64,000 nucleotides of DNA from Nocardioides salarius (lineage in GTDB: Bacteria; Actinomycetota; Actinomycetes; Propionibacteriales; Nocardioidaceae): contig NZ_JAFBBZ010000001.1 in assembly GCF_016907435.1 (NCBI RefSeq), forward strand, positions 1,736,001-1,800,000, given 5' to 3'. Below, one piece after another: positions 59,688 to 64,000 of the stretch (positions are counted from its first letter, which is position 1; the number at the start of each line of letters is the position of its first letter). Made by a program: the position numbers and the translations under genes. A model generated the notes under the pieces. It saw only the letters and a list, made by a program, of their open reading frames with translations. It was not told the DNA's origin and did no database searches.

Positions 59688-60365
59688 GTGGACAACGACG
59701 TACTGCGTCAGGCACCACTCTTCAGCGCCCTGGACGACGAGGCGGCCTCCGCGCTGCGCACGTCCATGACCGAGAGCCGGCTGCGCCGTGGTGACGTCCT
59801 GTTCCGCGAGGGCGACTCCGGCGACAAGCTCTACATCGTGCTCGAGGGCAAGGTGAAGCTCGGCCGCACCTCAGCCGACGGGCGCGAGAACCTGCTGGCG
59901 ATCCTGGGCCCCGGCCAGATGTTCGGCGAGCTCTCGCTCTTCGACCCGGGCCCGCGCTCGGCGACCGTCACCGCCGTCACCGACGCCTCCTTCGCCTCGC
60001 TGTCCCACGAGGACCTGCTGCGCTGGCTCGAGGGGCGCCCGGTCGTGGCCCGCGGCCTGCTCACCCAGCTCGCCGGGCGACTGCGCAAGGCCAACGACGT
60101 CGTGGCCGACCTGGTCTTCTCCGACGTGCCCGGGCGTGTGGCCAAGGCGCTGCTCGACCTCGCCGACCGCTTCGGCCGCACCGCCGACGACGGCGTGCAC
60201 GTGCACCACGACCTCACCCAGGAGGAGCTCGCCCAGCTGGTCGGCGCCTCCCGCGAGACGGTCAACAAGGCGCTGGCCGACTTCGCCTCGCGCGGCTGGC
60301 TGCGCCTCGAGCCCCGCTCGGTGGTCATCATGGACCTCGAGCGGATGTCTCGCCGCGCCCGCTGA
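59688..60365 (+). CDS. crp: CRP/FNR-family cAMP receptor-type regulator
   Basis: A 225-residue protein of standard length. The cyclic-nucleotide domain has FREGDSGDKLYIVLEGKVKL and the phosphate-binding cassette FGELSLFDPGPRSATVTAV; the HTH is LTQEELAQLVGASRETVNKA. It is the Rv3676/GlxR type. Targets suggested by boxes in this window are the symporter operon at 50 kb and possibly hppA. The GTG at 59688 has an excellent AGGAGGTCC site. Confidence 0.96.
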   Translation: MDNDVLRQAPLFSALDDEAASALRTSMTESRLRRGDVLFREGDSGDKLYIVLEGKVKLGRTSADGRENLLAILGPGQMFGELSLFDPGPRSATVTAVTDASFASLSHEDLLRWLEGRPVVARGLLTQLAGRLRKANDVVADLVFSDVPGRVAKALLDLADRFGRTADDGVHVHHDLTQEELAQLVGASRETVNKALADFASRGWLRLEPRSVVIMDLERMSRRAR

Positions 60366-60447
60366 GGGCCGGAGGAGAAACTTCTCGAGCACTGCCCCCT
60401 TTTCCCACCTGCCCAGCGTCTGAGCAGGTGAGGACGAGGAGACAGCC

Positions 60448-60969
60448 ATGGGGCCACGCCACGAGCGGCGCGAGGAGCAGCACGCCGCCTTCGAGGCGTT
60501 CGTGCGTGCCCGCACCCCGGCGCTGACCCGCACGGCGTACCTGCTGACCGGCGACGCGCACCTGGCCGAGGACCTGGTCCAGGGCGCCCTGGTCAAGGCC
60601 GCCGAGCACTGGCACCGCGTCGAGACCTCGCCCGAGGCCTACGTGCGGCGCACGCTCTACACCCAGCAGGTCTCGGTGTGGCGGCGCCGCCGCGGGGTGC
60701 GCGAGCACGCCCTGGGCGCGTACGACGCCGCTGCCGCGGCCGGGCACGACCCCGACCTGCGGCTGAGCCTGGTCGAGGCGCTGCGCCGGCTGACCACCCG
60801 CCAGCGCACCGTGCTGGTGCTGCGCTTCTTCGAGGACCTGACCGAGCCGCAGGTGGCCGACGTGCTCGGGGTCAGCCGCGGCACGGTCAAGTCGACCACC
60901 CACCACGCGCTCGCGCGCCTGCGGGTCCTCGCCCCCGACCTGGCCGACCTCGTGGAGGACCCCGCATGA
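60448..60969 (+). CDS. SigE-family sigma-70 factor (first of a tandem pair)
   Basis: A 173-residue ECF-like sigma factor. Region 2 has TRTAYLLTGDAHLAEDLVQG and VRRTLYTQQVSVWRRRR; region 4 has TTRQRTVLVLRFFEDLTEPQ and VLGVSRGTVKSTTHHAL. The ATG follows GAGGAGACAG. Its stop overlaps the next start (ATGA). It is closely paralogous to the gene at 62430, sharing the phrase RARTPAL-RTAYLLTGDAHLAEDLVQ. Confidence 0.94.
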   Translation: MGPRHERREEQHAAFEAFVRARTPALTRTAYLLTGDAHLAEDLVQGALVKAAEHWHRVETSPEAYVRRTLYTQQVSVWRRRRGVREHALGAYDAAAAAGHDPDLRLSLVEALRRLTTRQRTVLVLRFFEDLTEPQVADVLGVSRGTVKSTTHHALARLRVLAPDLADLVEDPA

Positions 60970-62378
60970 GCACCCACCCGCAGCTCCAGGACCTGCTCGA
61001 GCAGGCCGCCGAGGCCGTGCCGCCCGCCGAGGTCCCGCGCGACACCTGGCAGCGCGGGCGCCGGCGGCACCGCCGGGCGCTGGCGTTGCGGGCCGCTGCG
61101 GTCGTCGGGGTGGTCGCGCTCGTCGCCGCGACCCCGGGGCTGCTGGACCGTGCCATCGACCGCACCGCGCCGCAGCCCGCGGGAGAGGGAGCGTCGGCGC
61201 TGGGGCTCCCCGACAGCCTGCACCCGGTGCCCGAGAGGATGTCGGAGCGCGACGACGACGGTGCGTGGCTGCGCGACGAGGTCACTTCCGACCTGGCCGT
61301 CGGTCCTGCTGCCGCCGCGTGGGTCACCCAGGCCGGGCTGCCGGTGCTCGTCGACGCGGCCGACGGCGACTACCACCTGCTCGACCCGCCCGGCTTCCTG
61401 CTGACCAGCGGCCTGACCAGCGGCTGGTTCCCCGGCGACGCGGCCCCGCTGACGCTCTCCCCCGACGGCACCCGGCTGGCCTACGCCTACGCCTGGCCGG
61501 CCACCGACGACGGCACCGCCGTCCCGTCAGGGCTGCGCGTCGTCGACCTGCAGACCGGCGAGGTCGAGCGCGACCTTCCGCTCGAGGGCGGAGCCGGCGT
61601 GACGATCACCCAGGTGTCGTGGTCACCGGGCGGATCCTGGCTGGCCTGGAGCGGGGTCGAGAACTCGTACTGGACGACATCCGCACGCACCGGTCGACGG
61701 GCCGTCTCCGGGACCGTGGCCCCAGGCGGCGCCCAGCGCCGGCTCGAGCCTGCGGGCAGCAGCTCGTTCGTCGACGACGACGGCACTGCCGCAGTGCTGA
61801 CGAGCGGCACGGTCAAGGTCCACCGGCCGGACGGATCGCGGACCGAGCGCCTCACCACAGGCGTGCTCGAGACCACCGATGCCGGCGCGCTCGCGCCCGA
61901 CGGAGACCGGCTGGCCATCGGCACCTCGGCCGTGGAGGACCTCGTGGTGCTGCAGCTCGACCGGAGCGCGTCCTACTCCCGCTCCGGCGAGGCACCGGAC
62001 GGGCGGTCCTGGGCCGTGCGCCCCCTCGGCTGGGTGGGGGACGCGGTCCTGGTCCAGCGAGTGCCCGCCGACGGAGGTCCGGGCCGGCTCACCCTCGCCC
62101 CCGTCGATGCCGACGCCGACCTGCTCGACGTCGGCATGATCGGGGGCGGCGACGGCTCGTCCACCGGACCCGGGGTCGGCCCGCTCAGCGTGGCGACCGA
62201 TCTCGTCACTGCGGAGCGGCCCACCGTGTCCCGGCCCGCGCCCGACTGGCCGTGGTCCGAGGAGCGGTGGCTGCTCACCGTGGGCCTGGGCATCCTGGGA
62301 CTGCTCGTGGTCGGCGGGCTGGCCTGGGTCGTCGTACGCCGCCGGCGCAGGGCACGCGAAGACGTCGCCGAGGAGTGA
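60966..62378 (+). CDS. Membrane protein with beta-propeller-like repeats, partner of the upstream sigma factor
   Basis: A 470-residue protein. The cytoplasmic head (~40 residues) has the PPAEVPRDTWQRGRRRHRR motif shared with its paralogue, then one helix at about 38-55. A large external domain shows propeller-type phrases (LTLSPDGTRLAYAY; VSWSPGGSWLAWSG; GALAPDGDRLAIG) as in TolB/WD40-like folds. A second helix at about 438-458 is followed by a basic tail. The head probably contacts the sigma factor while the propeller senses an external signal; this is inference. Confidence 0.78.
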   Translation: MSTHPQLQDLLEQAAEAVPPAEVPRDTWQRGRRRHRRALALRAAAVVGVVALVAATPGLLDRAIDRTAPQPAGEGASALGLPDSLHPVPERMSERDDDGAWLRDEVTSDLAVGPAAAAWVTQAGLPVLVDAADGDYHLLDPPGFLLTSGLTSGWFPGDAAPLTLSPDGTRLAYAYAWPATDDGTAVPSGLRVVDLQTGEVERDLPLEGGAGVTITQVSWSPGGSWLAWSGVENSYWTTSARTGRRAVSGTVAPGGAQRRLEPAGSSSFVDDDGTAAVLTSGTVKVHRPDGSRTERLTTGVLETTDAGALAPDGDRLAIGTSAVEDLVVLQLDRSASYSRSGEAPDGRSWAVRPLGWVGDAVLVQRVPADGGPGRLTLAPVDADADLLDVGMIGGGDGSSTGPGVGPLSVATDLVTAERPTVSRPAPDWPWSEERWLLTVGLGILGLLVVGGLAWVVVRRRRRAREDVAEE

Positions 62379-62429
62379 CCCCCGCGGGTGGCCCTGCGCG
62401 CGTATGCCTGGGTGAGAGAGGGTGATCCA

Positions 62430-62951
62430 GTGGCGTCCGGACCGGGCATGGACTTCGAGTCGTTCGTGCGCGCCCGCACACCGGCCCTCTCCCGCACCGC
62501 GTACCTCCTGACGGGGGACGCCCACCTGGCGGAGGACCTCGTGCAGACAGCGCTCTTCAAGGCGGCCCGGGCGTGGCCGCGCCTCTCCGGCGACCCGGAG
62601 CCCTACGTGCGGCGCATCCTCTACACCCAGAACATCTCCTGGTGGCGCTCGAGGCGCCACCTCACCGAGCAGCCGCTCGGCGGGTACGACGCCCCGGCGG
62701 CCGAGCGCTCCGACCCGGCTCTGCGCCTGAGCCTCGAGGAGGCGCTCGCCCGCCTGACCAGCCGCCAGCGCACCGTGCTGGTGCTGCGCTACTTCGAGGA
62801 CCTCACCGAGGTGCAGACCGCGTCCGCGCTGGGCATCCGCCCCGGCACCGCCAAGTCGCTGACCCGCCAGGCGCTGGCCCGCCTCCGCACCCTGGCGCCC
62901 GAGCTCGCCGAGCTCGTCGGGCACCCCCCGGCCGAGGAGGTGGCCCGATGA
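62430..62951 (+). CDS. SigE-family sigma-70 factor (second of a tandem pair)
   Basis: A 173-residue paralogue of the sigma factor at 60448. Region 4 reads TSRQRTVLVLRYFEDLTEVQ and LGIRPGTAKSLTRQAL. I chose the GTG at 62430, preceded by GAGAGAGGG; a GTG at 62388 would add 14 residues. The stop overlaps the next ATG. High similarity to the first copy points to a local duplication of the sigma/propeller pair. Confidence 0.92.
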   Translation: MASGPGMDFESFVRARTPALSRTAYLLTGDAHLAEDLVQTALFKAARAWPRLSGDPEPYVRRILYTQNISWWRSRRHLTEQPLGGYDAPAAERSDPALRLSLEEALARLTSRQRTVLVLRYFEDLTEVQTASALGIRPGTAKSLTRQALARLRTLAPELAELVGHPPAEEVAR

Positions 62952-64000
62952 GCCGGCCGCTGCGCGAGGAGCTCGAGCGGATCGCCGAGCGCGCCCCGGT
63001 GGCCGAGGTGCCCGCCGACACCTGGGAGCGGGCGCGGCGCAGCGTGCGGCGCGACGCCCTCGCCGTCGTGGCCGCGGTGGCCGCGGTGGTGGCCCTGGTC
63101 GCCGGCGCGCTCGCGTGGCTGCCCGACCGGGCCGAGGTCGCCCCGGCCGAGGGCGACGCGGGTGCGCTGCCGGCGTACCTGCCGGTGCCGAGCGGCCGGC
63201 AGGCCGTCCACTCCACCGACGACCTCGCCGTGGGGGCCCAGGCGGCCGCGATGGTGCCCGACACCCCGCAGGGCAACCGGCAGGTCGTCGCGGTGGACGC
63301 GCGCACCGGCGAGTACCGGGGTCTCGACCTGCCCCGCTTCGGCGCCGCCGCGGGCCGCGACCTCAGCGGCACCGTGCACCCCGTGGCGCTCTCGCCCGAC
63401 GGCACCACGCTGGCCTACCCCACCGTCTCGGGGCTCCCCGTGGGGGCCACGCTGCGCACCGGCCTGGGCATCGTCGACCTGACCACCGGCGAGGTGCGCC
63501 AGGTGGCCCTGGAGGACGCAGGGCGCCCCGTCCTGGTGCGCACGGTCTCCTTCTCACCCGGCGGCGGCTGGCTGCTCTGGACGGGGCAGCCGGTGCTGCC
63601 GCGCGGAAGCGGCAGGTCCTTCGGGGACGCCGCCGTCTCCGGCCGCGTCGCCCCGGGGTCGACCCGCTCCGTGCCGCTGCCCGGCCGCGACCGAGGAACC
63701 GGGCTCTCCGTCGGCATCGACGACCAGGGCACCGTCGCGCGGGTGGGCGCGTCGACGCGCCTGCTGCCCGTCGACGACGACTCGGCGCCCCGCGCCCCGC
63801 CGGGCGTGGAGGGCGTCGTGCTCAGCGGCACCGTCGACGACAGCGCCGTGAGCCACCTGGTCAACACCTACCAGCCGGGGGACGACCGCGAGGCCGCGTA
63901 CAGCTGGGTCACCGCCAGCCGTGCGGACCCCGACGCCGCACCACGGCGCCTCGGCCTCGCCGATGCCCTCCTGGGCGCCACCTGGCGGGTGCTGGAGTGG
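62948..64000 (+). CDS. Membrane propeller-like partner of the second sigma factor, 3' truncated by window edge
   Basis: 351 residues are visible with no stop before the window ends. The head APVAEVPADTWERARRSVRR closely parallels the PPAEVPRDTW motif of the first copy, followed by a helix at about 38-57. External repeats include PVALSPDGTTLAYPT and VSFSPGGGWLLWTG. The gene overlaps the sigma-factor stop (ATGA at 62948). Confidence 0.8.
   Translation, partial: MSRPLREELERIAERAPVAEVPADTWERARRSVRRDALAVVAAVAAVVALVAGALAWLPDRAEVAPAEGDAGALPAYLPVPSGRQAVHSTDDLAVGAQAAAMVPDTPQGNRQVVAVDARTGEYRGLDLPRFGAAAGRDLSGTVHPVALSPDGTTLAYPTVSGLPVGATLRTGLGIVDLTTGEVRQVALEDAGRPVLVRTVSFSPGGGWLLWTGQPVLPRGSGRSFGDAAVSGRVAPGSTRSVPLPGRDRGTGLSVGIDDQGTVARVGASTRLLPVDDDSAPRAPPGVEGVVLSGTVDDSAVSHLVNTYQPGDDREAAYSWVTASRADPDAAPRRLGLADALLGATWRVLEW

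Overview
The window is very GC-rich DNA from an actinobacterium, most like a Nocardioides or another Nocardioidaceae. The evidence is the gene order, frequent GTG starts, ATGA/GTGA stop-start overlaps, SigE-family sigma factors and a reduced Tad pilus locus. Two blocks match from memory the order of the Mycobacterium tuberculosis Rv3649-Rv3676 region: 7.6-17.4 kb (DUF1998 helicase, Tad genes, HAD phosphatase, an Ms1-like RNA site, a Fic-like protein) and 52.2-60.4 kb (acs, nhaA, holin-like protein, MarP-like protease, CoA Nudix, TlpA-like thioredoxin, nth, crp). Roughly 35 kb of accessory genes lies between them.

Layout. 0-7.4 kb: end of a sigma factor and its membrane partner, a methyltransferase, a secreted Ig-like protein, a K+-independent H+-pyrophosphatase and a STAS protein. 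7.6-16.3 kb: MrfA-like helicase, Tad/Flp secretion genes on the minus strand, HAD-IB phosphatase. 16.3-16.7 kb: a non-coding interval with a promoter inside a dyad and a strong terminator, at the position of the RNAP-binding Ms1/MTS2823 RNA of mycobacteria. 16.7-22.3 kb: a Fic-fold protein with a lost active site, a methyltransferase, and a LytS/LytTR two-component system joined to a DUF485 plus sodium symporter pair. 22.3-26.4 kb: a siderophore ABC importer behind two iron boxes, bracketed by two inverted copies of a 12-bp-repeat element. 27.2-37.3 kb: an assimilatory nitrate operon (narK, nasA, FAD protein, nirB, nirD, an NnaR-like HemD/winged-helix regulator, a CbiX-type chelatase). 38.1-49.1 kb: eutBC facing an eight-gene minus-strand operon (two SDRs, nitrilase, NodB-type deacetylase, sugar-type ABC importer, and a LuxR helix-turn-helix fused to a periplasmic-binding-protein-like domain). 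49.3-54.3 kb: a DUF4212/sodium symporter pair with a good CRP box, then acs. 60.4-64 kb: two tandem pairs of a SigE-type sigma factor and a membrane beta-propeller protein.

Themes. From 27 to 49 kb the genes deal with nitrogen: nitrate to ammonia including siroheme supply, ethanolamine deamination, and a probable amide or imide catabolic operon. Two LytS- or CRP-linked sodium symporters plus acetyl-CoA synthetase point to scavenging of small carboxylates. Intergenic regions carry several short-period repeat arrays, many with direct copies followed by inverted copies. All functions come from reading sequence and family knowledge; no search was run.
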